In this document: piece after piece, positions 46,666-56,941 of the stretch | Layout: each line of letters opens with the position of its first letter | Position numbering within the stretch: position 1 is the first letter of the stretch | Source of the DNA: Pseudomonadota bacterium | Lineage (GTDB): Bacteria > Pseudomonadota > Gammaproteobacteria > Burkholderiales > Rhodocyclaceae | Direction: 5' to 3' | DNA length: 64,000 bases | Assembly: GCA_018262095.1 (NCBI GenBank) | Contig: JAGTRW010000001.1 | Coordinates: 121,875 to 185,874, forward strand | Notes under the pieces: generated by a model | Seen by the model: only the letters and a program-made list of their open reading frames with translations | Database searches by the model: none | What the model was told of the DNA's origin: nothing | Position numbers and translations under genes: made by a program

Positions 46666-47697
46666 CTAACTGACGAAATAGAGCGCGGCCTCGCCCTTCT
46701 CACGGTTGGCGGCAACGATGATGTCGCGGCGCTGTTCATGCAGCACGTAGACGTTGCTCGGACCGACGCCTTCTTCAATGACCACCGCTTCGAGTTGCGC
46801 CGGATCGGAGGGCGTCGCCTGCACGTAGAAAAGCTGTTGCTTGCCGCGTCGGCAGCCGCCGATGAAGACCGGCCGCCCGGCCAGCGTGGCACCGACGACG
46901 ACATGGTAGAACTCGGTGACTTCGGGATGCTCGTAGATCTTCTTGAACGCGCCGTCGATCTTCTTGTAGACGCGGAAGTACTCACCGTGAAACGGTTCGA
47001 TGGTCGCGAATTCGAGTTCGCCGTCGCCGTCGATGTCGATCGCCGAAATATCGCTGATCGGCCAATCCATCAACTGCGTTACGGTCCATTCGCCGCCGGG
47101 AAGCTGCGGTGGCGCAACCTCGAAGGCGCCCTGTTCGCAGGTGACCAGGCCGCACATCGCGCCATCTCGCACCAGCCGGCTATAGCCGTGGTTCTTGGTC
47201 AAGCCGTCCTTGAGCACGGAGACCTGCAGCGGGCCCGCGCCAGTGAATTCGCCGACCCAGATCTTGCCGGGATTCGACCAGTCTTCCTTGGACTCCTTGG
47301 TGGTCGCCAGCGTGCAACCTATGAAATAATGCCGGCCGCCGACCGTGAGCAGATCGAAACGGTGAATGTAGGGAAGCTGCAACACATCGCTGACCGCGTA
47401 GCCGCCGGTACTCAGCGGGCGCACATGGACGATTTTTGCTTCTTCCCATTGGAACATCTTGAAGAATTTCTGCACCGCCAGGAACTCGCCGTTGGTTCCC
47501 GGAATGGGAACGATCGACATCGTGCCGCCGGGGCCTTCCCAGACCGTATGCGACGACGCGTAGTCGGCGCCGGTCCACGCCAGACACGGCCCTTCGCCCT
47601 CGGTGGCGAGCAGGATTCTGGACTGACCGTCGACCACGATGCTGTTGGCCGAATAACAGCGGTTGAGCTCGGTCAGAAAGTGCTTTTCGATTTTCAT
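46666..47697 (-). CDS. Cytosolic FG-GAP/VCBS-like propeller protein linked to ulaG
   Basis: 343 residues from ATG 47697 (TGAGGA upstream; the track uses a TTG five codons earlier). No signal peptide or membrane segment. Repeating short blades with Trp/Gly turns and one clear FG-GAP calcium loop, ISAIDIDGDGELEFATIEP, suggest a beta-propeller. Other blocks: YIHRFDLLTVGGRHYFIGCTLATTKES and YHVVVGATLAGRPVFIGGCRRG. I do not know a characterised homologue. It is 47 bases upstream of ulaG in the same transcript and shares the kinase operator region, so a role in handling or sensing the same sugar is likely. Confidence 0.7.
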   Translation of the reverse strand: MKIEKHFLTELNRCYSANSIVVDGQSRILLATEGEGPCLAWTGADYASSHTVWEGPGGTMSIVPIPGTNGEFLAVQKFFKMFQWEEAKIVHVRPLSTGGYAVSDVLQLPYIHRFDLLTVGGRHYFIGCTLATTKESKEDWSNPGKIWVGEFTGAGPLQVSVLKDGLTKNHGYSRLVRDGAMCGLVTCEQGAFEVAPPQLPGGEWTVTQLMDWPISDISAIDIDGDGELEFATIEPFHGEYFRVYKKIDGAFKKIYEHPEVTEFYHVVVGATLAGRPVFIGGCRRGKQQLFYVQATPSDPAQLEAVVIEEGVGPSNVYVLHEQRRDIIVAANREKGEAALYFVS

Positions 47698-47867
47698 CGC
47701 ATTCGTCCTCAAGGATCAAAACAACTGCCGCAAACGATAATTTCAGCGAATTTTATATCATTTTGTTAAACAAATAAAGCGAGTAACGATCAAAAAGATC
47801 GTATTGAACAGTGCATTTTGCGAAATTTCGCTTTAGAATTCGCTGGGCGTTGGTAACTGGAGGTGGC
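47698..47867. promoter_or_regulatory. Divergent promoter region, propeller-ulaG versus kinase-deoR
   Basis: 170 bases, AT-rich compared with the neighbours. It contains the operator ACGATC-N5-GATCGT (47786-47802) and a 12-bp palindrome GCGAAATTTCGC (47820-47831). CTGGAGGTGGC before 47868 is the kinase ribosome site. I could not fix -35/-10 boxes with confidence. Confidence 0.6.
47786..47802. promoter_or_regulatory. Operator copy 1, ACGATC-N5-GATCGT
   Basis: A 17-bp dyad with an all-A spacer in the divergent region upstream of both the FGGY kinase and the propeller-ulaG unit. The same arms with the same spacer length recur upstream of the ABC transporter (52018-52040). The DeoR-family repressor encoded between them is the natural binder. 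Confidence 0.75.
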
Positions 47868-49376
47868 ATGAAGGGGATCATTACCGTCGATATCGGAACA
47901 ACCAGCATGAGGGCCATCCTCTTCGACAGGCAGGGCCTTGCCTTGCATATCGATCAGCGCGAAAACGTTCCGCAGTTTTTCAACGACGGTCGCGTCGAGC
48001 AGGACCCGGCGGCGTGGCAAACGATTGTCTGCGAGGTCCTGGGCAATTGCGCCAAGGTCGCCGCGACGAAAGGGGTCGAGCCGCTCTGCGTGTCGGTCAC
48101 CGCGCAACGTTCATCGGTGATTCCGGTCGATCGCGACGGCAAGCCGTTGCATCCCGCGATCATGTGGCAGGACAAGCGCTGCGCCGCGCTGGCGTTGGCC
48201 ATGGCGGAATACAACCCGCTGGTGTACGGCAAGACCGGGCTCAAGATCTCACCGGTTTTCTCGGCGCTCAAGATGACCTGGCTGCGCCGCAACCATCCCG
48301 ACATCTGGCAGAAGACGTACAAGATGATCGGCATCCAGGACTGGGTTCTCTACCTGCTGACCGGCCGCTTCGTCACCGACCAGACCTTTGGCAGCCGAAC
48401 CAATCTGCTCGACCTGAAAACGCGCGCCTGGGACCCCGATCTGCTGTCGCTGTTCGAGGTCGAACCCGGAATGCTTTGCGATCTCGTCGAGCCCGGATCG
48501 GTAATCGGCGCACTGACCCCGGCGATGGCCCTGGCGACCGGTCTGCCAGCCGGCTTGCCGGTCGTTTCAGCGGGCGGCGACCAGCAATGCGCGGCGCTCG
48601 GCCTTGGCCTGTTTTCGGGCGAACACGCCGTATCGAACACCGGAACCGGCTCCTACCTCATCGGCCACACCGAGCGGCCGGCATTCGACGAAAAGATGCG
48701 CTTGTCGTGCAATGTCTCGGCGGTTCCCGGCGCGTATATCGTCGAGGCCGCGGTACTGACTTCGGGAACGATCTACCGCTGGTTCGCTGAATCGATCTTC
48801 GGCGGCAACGCGCCCTCAAGAGACACTTTCGCCGCGGTCAACGCGGCGGCGCAGAGCGCGCCGCCCGGTTGCAACGGCCTGCTGCTCTTGCCCCATTTCA
48901 AAGGCTGCGGATCGCCGCACTGGGACCCCGACGCCAAGGGCGTATTTTTCAACCTGACACTCTCGACTTCGCGCGGCGACATGGCGCGCGCCATCCTTGA
49001 GGGCATTGCGGTCGAGATGAAGGGAAGCCTCGAGCTCGTCGAAAAGCTCTGCGGTACCGTCGCTTCGGTGACCGTCTCGGGCGGACTGACGCGATCGACG
49101 CTGTTTAACCAGATTCAGAGCGACATCTTCGAGCGCGCTGTCGTCCGCCTCAAAAATGATGAAGCCACCTCGCTCGGCGCCTGGATCGCCGGCGCCGTCG
49201 CGCTGGGCGTCGAAGACAATCATGCAGCCGCTTTCGCTCGCGTCAGCGACCCCGCTTCGGCGCAAAGCTACCAGCCCGACCCCGCCCTGCAGCAAACGTA
49301 CCAACGCCAGTCCCGCCAGTCGCAAGCGCTCTACCAGGCCTTGGCGTCCCCCGCCTTCCGCGAGCAGTTAAAGTGA
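47868..49376 (+). CDS. FGGY-family carbohydrate kinase
   Basis: 502 residues from ATG 47868. N-terminal ITVDIGTTSMRAILFD is the phosphate loop of the actin-like ATPase fold. SVTAQRSSVIPVDRDGKPLHPAIMWQDKR follows, and GGDQQCAALGLGLFSGEHAVSNTGTGSYL carries the catalytic Asp. GCGSPHWDPDAKGVFFNLTL and VSGGLTRSTLFNQIQSD are C-terminal landmarks. It phosphorylates a sugar or sugar acid. In this context L-xylulose, L-ribulose or L-ascorbate itself are candidates; the last would replace the usual PTS phosphorylation. First gene of the kinase-deoR unit. Confidence 0.88.
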   Translation: MKGIITVDIGTTSMRAILFDRQGLALHIDQRENVPQFFNDGRVEQDPAAWQTIVCEVLGNCAKVAATKGVEPLCVSVTAQRSSVIPVDRDGKPLHPAIMWQDKRCAALALAMAEYNPLVYGKTGLKISPVFSALKMTWLRRNHPDIWQKTYKMIGIQDWVLYLLTGRFVTDQTFGSRTNLLDLKTRAWDPDLLSLFEVEPGMLCDLVEPGSVIGALTPAMALATGLPAGLPVVSAGGDQQCAALGLGLFSGEHAVSNTGTGSYLIGHTERPAFDEKMRLSCNVSAVPGAYIVEAAVLTSGTIYRWFAESIFGGNAPSRDTFAAVNAAAQSAPPGCNGLLLLPHFKGCGSPHWDPDAKGVFFNLTLSTSRGDMARAILEGIAVEMKGSLELVEKLCGTVASVTVSGGLTRSTLFNQIQSDIFERAVVRLKNDEATSLGAWIAGAVALGVEDNHAAAFARVSDPASAQSYQPDPALQQTYQRQSRQSQALYQALASPAFREQLK

Positions 49377-49386
49377 GGAAAACACA

Positions 49387-50187
49387 GTGAAAGTGAGCAA
49401 CCAGCGACCGCCGACGACCGTCTCCAATTACCGCCACAAGAAAATCCTGGAGATGCTGTACCAGCGAAAATCCGTCTCTGCCGACGAACTGGCCGCGGAA
49501 TTCGGCGTCTCCAAGATCACCATCCGACGCGACCTCGACGCCTTGGCCGGCGACAAGTTTCTCGAGCGTACGCGCGGCGGCGCCGTTTCAGTGTCCGGCC
49601 TGAGTTTCGAGGAGTTTTTCGAGGAAAAGGACCATTCCGCCAAGAAGGAAAAGAGCCTGATCGGCCGCTATGTCGCCGCGCTGGTCGCCGAAAACGAAAC
49701 CGTCTTCGTCAATGCCGGATCGACGACGCTCGAGGTCATCCGCCATCTGCAGGGCAAGAATGCACGCATCGTCACCAACAACGCCGCCTGCCTCTCGCTC
49801 GATCTCGATCCGCATCAGGAGTTGATCCTGCTCGGCGGCGACTACCGCATGCAGTCAAAGTCGCTGGTCGGCGACCTGACCATCAACAGCCTGCGCCCGA
49901 TCTTTTCGAGCATCACCGTGCTCGGCATCAATGGCGTGAGCATCAAGAAGGGATGCACCAGCGCGGTACACCAGGAAACCAGCGTCAACAAGGCGATGAT
50001 CGAAAATTCAAGCGGCAAGGTGATCGTCGTCGCCGACCATACCAAGATGAACAGCGTCTCAAGTTTCCTGACCTGCCCGCTCAACCGCATCGACATGATC
50101 GTCACCGACTGGCTGGCACCGCTTCAGTTCTGCGAAGAACTCGAAGCGTCCGGGCTATGCGTCGTCAGAGTGGCGGAAGAAGCTTAG
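49387..50187 (+). CDS. DeoR-family transcriptional repressor
   Basis: 266 residues from GTG 49387 with GAGG overlapping the kinase end. The helix-turn-helix is KILEMLYQRKSVSADELAAEFGVSKITIRRDLDALAGDKFLERTRGGA, typical DeoR. The effector domain has VFVNAGSTTLEVIRHLQGKNARIVTNN and VLGINGVSIKKGCTS, the phosphosugar-binding isomerase-like fold. It likely senses a pathway phosphosugar and binds the ACGATC-N5-GATCGT operators. UlaR, the enteric ascorbate repressor, belongs to the same family. Confidence 0.9.
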   Translation: MKVSNQRPPTTVSNYRHKKILEMLYQRKSVSADELAAEFGVSKITIRRDLDALAGDKFLERTRGGAVSVSGLSFEEFFEEKDHSAKKEKSLIGRYVAALVAENETVFVNAGSTTLEVIRHLQGKNARIVTNNAACLSLDLDPHQELILLGGDYRMQSKSLVGDLTINSLRPIFSSITVLGINGVSIKKGCTSAVHQETSVNKAMIENSSGKVIVVADHTKMNSVSSFLTCPLNRIDMIVTDWLAPLQFCEELEASGLCVVRVAEEA

Positions 50188-50189
50188 CC

Positions 50190-50215
50190 CGGTCGCCAGA
50201 ACATCCCGGCGACCG
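50190..50215. terminator. Bidirectional hairpin between deoR and ulaF
   Basis: CGGTCGCC / GGCGACCG, an 8-bp GC-rich stem with a 10-nt loop, between the convergent deoR and ulaF stops. No U-tract on either side, so it could be a weak terminator or an mRNA end protector. Confidence 0.55.
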
Positions 50216-50222
50216 TAGCGGC

Positions 50223-50918
50223 TCAGTTCTGCCCGTAGTACGCGCCGGGGCCGTGCTTGCGGAAGAAGTGCTTCTCAAGCAGATGCTGCGGCATCGGTGG
50301 CAGGTTCTTTTCCAGTTGCAAACTGAGCAAGGCCATGCGTGCGGTCAGTTCGAGCACGGCCGCATTATGCACGGCGTCGTTGGCATCGCTGCCCCAGGCG
50401 AAGGGGCCGTGGTTGGCCACCAGAACGACCGGCATATGACGCGGGTCGATATTGCCTTCGCGGAAGCGCTCGACGATCGCCAGCCCCGTTTCGGATTCGT
50501 ACTCACCGGCCGTCTGCTGCTGCTTGAGCTGCCGCGTGCAGGGAATCTCACCGAAAAAATAGTCGGCATGCGTCGTCCCCAGCGCGGGAATTCCCCGGCA
50601 GGCCTGAGCCCAGACCGTCGCCCAGGTCGAATGGGTATGCACGATGCCGCCGATCTGCGGAAAGTGGCGGTACAGTTCGACGTGCGTCGGCAGGTCCGAC
50701 GAAGGACGCAGCTTGCCTTCGAGAACACGGCCATCGGCATCGACGACGACCATGTCGGCCACTTTCATGGTTGCGTACGGAACACCGCTGGGCTTGATGA
50801 CGAAAGCGCCGCTCTCGGGGTCCTTGCCGCTGACATTGCCCCAGGTAAAGTCGACGAGACCTTGGCGCGGCAGTTCGAGATTGGCTTCGAGAACCTGCTC
50901 TTTGAGTGCTTCAAGCAT
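50223..50918 (-). CDS. ulaF: L-ribulose-5-phosphate 4-epimerase (UlaF/AraD/SgbE type)
   Basis: 231 residues from ATG 50918, joined to ulaE by a TAATG overlap. [68 protein letters not shown] and [22 protein letters not shown] give the zinc His set and phosphate-binding residues of the class II aldolase/epimerase family. It turns L-ribulose-5-phosphate into D-xylulose-5-phosphate, the exit into the pentose phosphate pathway. Length matches UlaF. Confidence 0.93.
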   Translation of the reverse strand: MLEALKEQVLEANLELPRQGLVDFTWGNVSGKDPESGAFVIKPSGVPYATMKVADMVVVDADGRVLEGKLRPSSDLPTHVELYRHFPQIGGIVHTHSTWATVWAQACRGIPALGTTHADYFFGEIPCTRQLKQQQTAGEYESETGLAIVERFREGNIDPRHMPVVLVANHGPFAWGSDANDAVHNAAVLELTARMALLSLQLEKNLPPMPQHLLEKHFFRKHGPGAYYGQN

Positions 50919-51772
50919 TATGCGTACCCTCCTTGGTGCAGACGTTCGCCGACCCACTGACGGGCCAGCGCAATTTCCTTGATCGGATCGGCGGCTTTCT
51001 CGGTCCACATTTCGACCAGAAACGGTCCCGCATAAGCCAGATCGTGCAGCGTTCTGAAGCAATGGACGAAGTCGACGCTGCCTTCGCCAAAAGCGATATC
51101 GCGGAAAGCTCCCGGAAAGTTCGGAGCGACCGGCAGCGTTTCCTTGACATGGACGCCGACGATTTGATCGATTCCAGCCTTCAATTCGGCGGCCACGTCG
51201 TTGCCCCAGGCGGTGAGGTTGCCGAGGTCCGGATAGACCATGAACCACGGCGACGGCAACCGCTCCTTGAGCACCAGGTATTTGCTGATCGAGTTGAGAA
51301 AGGTGGTGTCCATGATTTCGAGCGCCAGCGTCACCTGATGCTGCGCAGCGACCTGCAGCGCGCGCTCCATCCCCGCGTAGTAGCGCTCGCGGGATTCGCG
51401 CGTGGTCGGCTCGTAATAGACGTCGTAACCGGCAAGCTGGATGACGCGGATGCCGGTATCGCTGGCGAAACGAATCGCTTTCGTCATGAACTGCGCAGCT
51501 TGCGCCCGGATGCCCGGATCGGCGCTACCGAACGGTATCTTGCGGTGACCCGACAGGCACATCGAGGGAACCGGCACCTCGTTTTCGCGCGAAGCGCGGA
51601 AAAACGCCAAGCGCTCGGCCAGCGACCAGTCGAGGCGAGCCATGCGCTCAGGCGTTTCATCGACCGACAATTCAAGAAAATCATAGCCGGCACCGCGTGC
51701 GGCCTTGAATCGTTCGCCCCAGGTCATATCCTTGGGCAGGGCCTTTTCGTAAATACCAATCGGATTTTCCAT
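50918..51772 (-). CDS. ulaE: L-xylulose/L-ribulose-5-phosphate 3-epimerase (UlaE/SgbU type)
   Basis: 284 residues from ATG 51772 (GAGAGGG upstream), the same length as E. coli UlaE; the track extension to 51895 is rejected. [100 protein letters not shown] and VHVKETLP are UlaE hallmarks with the metal Glu/Asp/His set. It converts L-xylulose-5-phosphate into L-ribulose-5-phosphate for UlaF. First of a two-gene minus-strand unit divergent from the ABC transporter. Confidence 0.93.
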   Translation of the reverse strand: MENPIGIYEKALPKDMTWGERFKAARGAGYDFLELSVDETPERMARLDWSLAERLAFFRASRENEVPVPSMCLSGHRKIPFGSADPGIRAQAAQFMTKAIRFASDTGIRVIQLAGYDVYYEPTTRESRERYYAGMERALQVAAQHQVTLALEIMDTTFLNSISKYLVLKERLPSPWFMVYPDLGNLTAWGNDVAAELKAGIDQIVGVHVKETLPVAPNFPGAFRDIAFGEGSVDFVHCFRTLHDLAYAGPFLVEMWTEKAADPIKEIALARQWVGERLHQGGYA

Positions 51773-52081
51773 CAAACCCTCTCGCTTTGGGGCCTGCAGT
51801 GTAATTTCGGCGGCCGAAAATGTAAAGAAAGAAAAGCACAAAGTGATCGATAACAGAACACAAAGCGCCGAACCAGCCTCATTTTCAGGCAACACGGCAC
51901 GCCGAACGATGCCGCTCGCCGACTCTGTTTATCGCCGTATTGCGTTGATTCTAGGGGCCTATTATTTTATCCGAAATTTATTGCCAAGAACGACAATTTG
52001 ATTATAGAATGGTTCCATAAACGATCATATTGATCGTTTAGTGCATCCATGTTCATGGCGTTTTTTTCGAGGGGAAAAGAG
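51773..52081. promoter_or_regulatory. Divergent promoter region, ulaEF versus ABC transporter
   Basis: 309 bases without a gene, AT-rich near 51960-52040. It holds operator copy 2 (52018-52040). AGGGGAAAAGAG precedes the transporter ATG. An AAGTGATCGATAACA stretch near 51840, close to ulaE, is only half-similar to the operator and I do not count it. Promoters for both directions must lie here. Confidence 0.6.
52018..52040. promoter_or_regulatory. Operator copy 2, TAAACGATC-N5-GATCGTTTA
   Basis: A perfect 9-bp-arm dyad, 23 bases long, 41 bases upstream of the binding-protein ATG. The inner arms and spacer length are the same as the site at 47786. Two independent copies upstream of functionally related units make this a credible regulon operator. 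Confidence 0.8.
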
Positions 52082-53026
52082 ATGGCAAAGACAAAATTGA
52101 TGGCGATGCTGACCGCCTTGCTGGTCACCGCAAGCGGGGTCGCGACGGCGCAGACCAGCTACAAGATTGGTTATTTACCGAGCACCGTCGGACAGGCGCT
52201 GACCCAGGCGTGGCGCGTCGGCATCGAAAACGCGCTCAAGGACAAGAAAAACGTCACGATGCAGTCGCTCGACGCGCAAATGAAAGCGGAAATCCAGGTC
52301 ACCATGATGGACGACTTCATCAACCAGGGTTACAACGCGATCATCCTGCAGCCGATCGACGCCGCGGCGCTCACCGCCAGCGTCAAGAAAGCCGAAAGCA
52401 AGGGTATCCCGGTGATCACGCTCAACACCGACACCATGCTGCCGCACGCTGCCTGCGTGACGATGGACGATACCGGTGCCGGTTACATGGTCGCCGAAAA
52501 CGTCGGCAAATCGCTCGGCGGCAAGGGCAACGTCGCGATCCTGCAGTCGCCTCCTGGCGCCCAGGCCGGCGTCGAACGCGAAAAGGGATTCCGCGCGGCA
52601 CTCGCCAAACAGTATCCGAACATCAAGATCGTCGGCGCCCAGAATGCCCAGTGGAACAAGGACAAGGGCATTGAGATCATGAACAGCTTCCTGCAGGTCA
52701 ACAAGGAGCTCGACGCTGTCTTCGCAGTCAATGACAATATGGCCGAAGGCGCAATGATCGCCGCCGAATCGGCAGGCCGTCTCGGCCAGATCAAGATCTG
52801 GGGCTTCAACGGGCAAAAGAGCACGCTGGCGCTGATCGAACAGGGCAAGATCACCGGCACCGCGTATACCAATGCCTACAACCAGGGTGGAATGGCGGCG
52901 AAATATGCGATGGACCTGCTGACCGGCGCCAAGAAGAAGGGCGCGGCGACCGAGATCATCAAGGTTCCGCCGTTTGCCGCAACCAAGGATACGGTGGCAC
53001 AAATCAAGGCTGAAGATCGCTGGTAA
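52082..53026 (+). CDS. Sugar ABC transporter periplasmic binding protein (ribose/rhizopine type)
   Basis: 314 residues from ATG 52082 (track start upstream lies past the operator). Signal peptide MAKTKLMAMLTALLVTASGVATAQT. Periplasmic binding protein type 1 fold: IGYLPSTVGQALTQAWRVGIENALKD, FINQGYNAIILQPIDAAALTASVKKAESKGIPVITLNTD, ILQSPPGAQAGVEREKGFRAAL, AVFAVNDNMAEGAMIAAESAG. Receptor of the transporter that probably imports the sugar or sugar acid used by the ula-like enzymes. A stem-loop follows its stop. Confidence 0.92.
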   Translation: MAKTKLMAMLTALLVTASGVATAQTSYKIGYLPSTVGQALTQAWRVGIENALKDKKNVTMQSLDAQMKAEIQVTMMDDFINQGYNAIILQPIDAAALTASVKKAESKGIPVITLNTDTMLPHAACVTMDDTGAGYMVAENVGKSLGGKGNVAILQSPPGAQAGVEREKGFRAALAKQYPNIKIVGAQNAQWNKDKGIEIMNSFLQVNKELDAVFAVNDNMAEGAMIAAESAGRLGQIKIWGFNGQKSTLALIEQGKITGTAYTNAYNQGGMAAKYAMDLLTGAKKKGAATEIIKVPPFAATKDTVAQIKAEDRW

Positions 53027-53042
53027 GCAGAGATTCAATTCA

Positions 53043-53066
53043 CAACGGGGCCACGAGGTCCCGTTG
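53043..53066 (+). promoter_or_regulatory. Stem-loop between binding protein and permease genes
   Basis: CAACGGGGCC pairs with GGTCCCGTTG (one G-T) around a 4-nt ACGA loop. No U-tract follows. Such hairpins after binding-protein genes usually stabilise the upstream message and keep permease expression lower. Confidence 0.7.
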
Positions 53067-53101
53067 CTTGTCCTACAGAGAATGATCCGGAGGTACCTAT
53101 C

Positions 53102-54102
53102 GTGTCGGTCAGCGCTATTCGACGACTCATCCTGGTTGGGCTGCTGATATCCATCGGTGCCGCCCTGTCCATTGCCAGCCCAAGCTTCCTCACCCTCGAC
53201 AACCTGATGACGCTGCTGCAGGAAGCATCGCTGACGGGCATTGTCGCCATCGGCTTTACGCTGGTGCTGATCACCGCCGGAATCGACATGTCGATCGGCG
53301 CAGTGATCGCCATCACCTCGATGGTCTGCGTCAATTTCATTTCCTATACCCACTTGCCGGCCTATGTTTTCATCCCAATCGCGCTTGCCGGCGGCTGCCT
53401 GATCGGCTGGGTCAACGGCTTCTTCATCACTTATTTCAAGCTGCCCGAATTCATCGTCACGCTCGCCACGCGAGGGATTCTGGCCGGCCTGGCGCTGATC
53501 GCGGCGGTCAAGGACGACCAGGGCTTCGTCAAGAACGTCTTCATCCAGGACGAGGTCTTCCTCTCCTTCGGCGAAACGGTCGGCCCCGTCTATATCGTGA
53601 CCATCGTCTTCTTCGTGCTGGCGTTCGCCACCCAGCTCTTCCTCAAGCGCACGCGCGCCGGAACCAACGTCTACGCGACCGGCGCCAACCCGACCGCGTC
53701 GCGCCTGTCCGGAATCAATACCGACCGCACGCTGATCGGCGTCTATATGTTCTCGGGCTTCTGCGCGGCGCTGGCGTCGATCTTCCTGTCGGCACGAATG
53801 ATGACCGCGATGCCCGATTTCGGCATCGGCTCCGAAATGGACGTGATCGCTTCGGTGGTGATCGGCGGCACGCCATTTACCGGCGGCGTCGGCGACATCT
53901 GGGGAACGGTAATCGGCACGCTGTTCCTGGCGCTGATCAAGAACGGCATCCTCAAACTGGGGCTATCGCCGTACATCCAACCGATCGTGATCGGCGGAAT
54001 CATCGTCGTGACGGTAATCGCCGACGTCTGGTACAAGGGCTTCGCCGAAAAGCGGGCGACCCGCATCGCACGTCAGAAACAGGCTTTGGCCAAGGAGGGC
54101 GT

Positions 54103-54106
<4 letters not shown>
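53102..54106 (+). CDS. Sugar ABC transporter permease (RbsC family), first
   Basis: 334 residues from GTG 53102 with CCGGAGGTACC upstream. About 9-10 membrane segments. LTGIVAIGFTLVLITAGIDMSIGAVIAITSMVC is the RbsC hallmark, with GTNVYATGANPTASRLSGINTDRTLIGVYMFSGFCAALASIF and IGGTPFTGGVGDIWGTVIGTLFLALIKNGILKLGLSPYIQPIVIGGIIV. Overlaps the ATPase gene by four bases. Pairs with a second, different permease gene after the ATPase. Confidence 0.93.
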
Positions 54107-55625
<1,519 letters not shown>

Positions 55626-55629
<4 letters not shown>

Positions 55630-56621
55630 AAGCTACCAACTGGCGGCGACTGATCGTCGATTTTCGCTTGTTCGGGATATTGTTGCTGATGATGGTCGTA
55701 CTCTCCTTCGTCTCGGACCGCTTCCTGACCGTCGACAACCTGACCAACGTGTTGTGGTCGGTCTGCCTGATCGGCATCATGTCGGTCGGCGCGATCTATG
55801 CGCCGATCACCGGCGGCATCGACCTGTCGGTCGGATCGATTGCGGCGCTCTCGGGAATCGTCGCCAACGTACTGATGAACGTCTACGGACTCAACTGGAT
55901 GCTCGCGATCTTCATCACGCTAGGCATCGGCGTGCTGATCGGCTGGGTCAATGGCATGGTCACGACCAAGTTCCTGGTTCCGGCGTTCATCGTCACGATG
56001 GCCGCCAAGACCTATCTGTTCGGCGTCGCCATGCTGGTGTCCAACGGCGACCAGATCACCATCATGCAGCCGAAGGAGTTTCTGATCATTGGCGTCGGCA
56101 AGTTCCTGGGAATTCCGATTCCGATCTACATCATGATCATCCTCGCCGTCGGCAGCCACATCCTGCTCAAGCACACGGTCTTCGGCCGGCAGGCGATCGC
56201 GGTGGGCGCCAACGAAGTGTCGGCAAAACTGTCGGGCGTCAATCCCGACCGGACGCGAATCATCGTTTATATCATCTCGGCGGTGACCGCGACGATTGCC
56301 GGAATCGTCATGGCGTCGCTGACCCAGCAGGCCTTTGCGATGAACGCCACCGGTTACGAGTTCGACGTGATTACCGCCATCGTCATCGGCGGAACCAGCC
56401 TGATGGGCGGCAACGGGTCGGTGACCGGAGCGCTGATCGGCGCGGTGATGGTCGGCTTCATCAACAACGGACTCAACCTGCTTGACATGCCTTCGTCATT
56501 TCACCCGATCGCCACCGGCCTGGTGATTCTGATCGCGCTGATCATGAACCAGGGCTTCAGCCTGCCCGGCGCCGTCAAGAAAGTCCTGGCGCGATTCAGG
56601 ACCGCCGAATCGCTCAAATAG
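55626..56621 (+). CDS. Sugar ABC transporter permease (RbsC family), second
   Basis: 331 residues, 9-10 membrane segments. IGIMSVGAIYAPITGGIDLSVGSIAALSGIVAN is the RbsC signature. GRQAIAVGANEVSAKLSGVNPDRTRIIVYIISAVTATIAGIVMASL and IGGTSLMGGNGSVTGALIGAVMVGFINNGLNLL follow. It differs enough from the first permease to suggest a heterodimeric channel. Last gene of the transporter operon, followed by a strong stem-loop. Confidence 0.93.
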
Positions 56622-56629
56622 CCGTTCGC

Positions 56630-56659
56630 CAGGATCGGCGCCAAATGGCGTCGATCCTG
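56630..56659 (+). terminator. Terminator-like stem-loop after the ABC operon
   Basis: A 13-bp stem (CAGGATCGGCGCC with GGCGTCGATCCTG, one G-T) around an AAAT loop, 8 bases after the permease stop. No U-tract, so termination may be Rho-assisted or the hairpin may protect the message. Confidence 0.65.
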
Positions 56660-56941
56660 ACCTGCCCAGGGCATCGGCGACTCGGCGGCGACCGGCGTCC
56701 CGAATGCGCTCGGCGACTCGCTCGCTTGCCGCTACGCCGGCGCACTGCGCTGCCTTGATATGGATCATGAAGCGGGCCGAAAAGCCTCATTTCCCTTGCC
56801 TTGACGCGGTGGATTCAGTAGCATCACGGGTTCGCGGCAACTTTGCAGCTGCTGCTCGGCGCAAGGCTTACAACCGGTTACGCATTGCGTAATTGCGGTT
56901 AAAAAATGCCCCCCAATTTCTTACAATCCGAAAGGTTTATC
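56660..56941 (+). promoter_or_regulatory. Upstream region of methylmalonyl-CoA mutase with a 15-bp dyad
   Basis: About 280 bases with no gene I can support. TTACGCA-T-TGCGTAA at 56878-56892 is a perfect dyad 50 bases before the mutase start, a plausible operator. The regulator is not in the window. GAAAGG precedes the ATG at 56942. Promoter boxes were not clear. Confidence 0.45.

Noticed and set aside
51835-51856. Possible third copy of the DeoR operator near ulaE
   Set aside because: GTGATCGATAAC shares only the GATC core and lacks the second arm at the right spacing.
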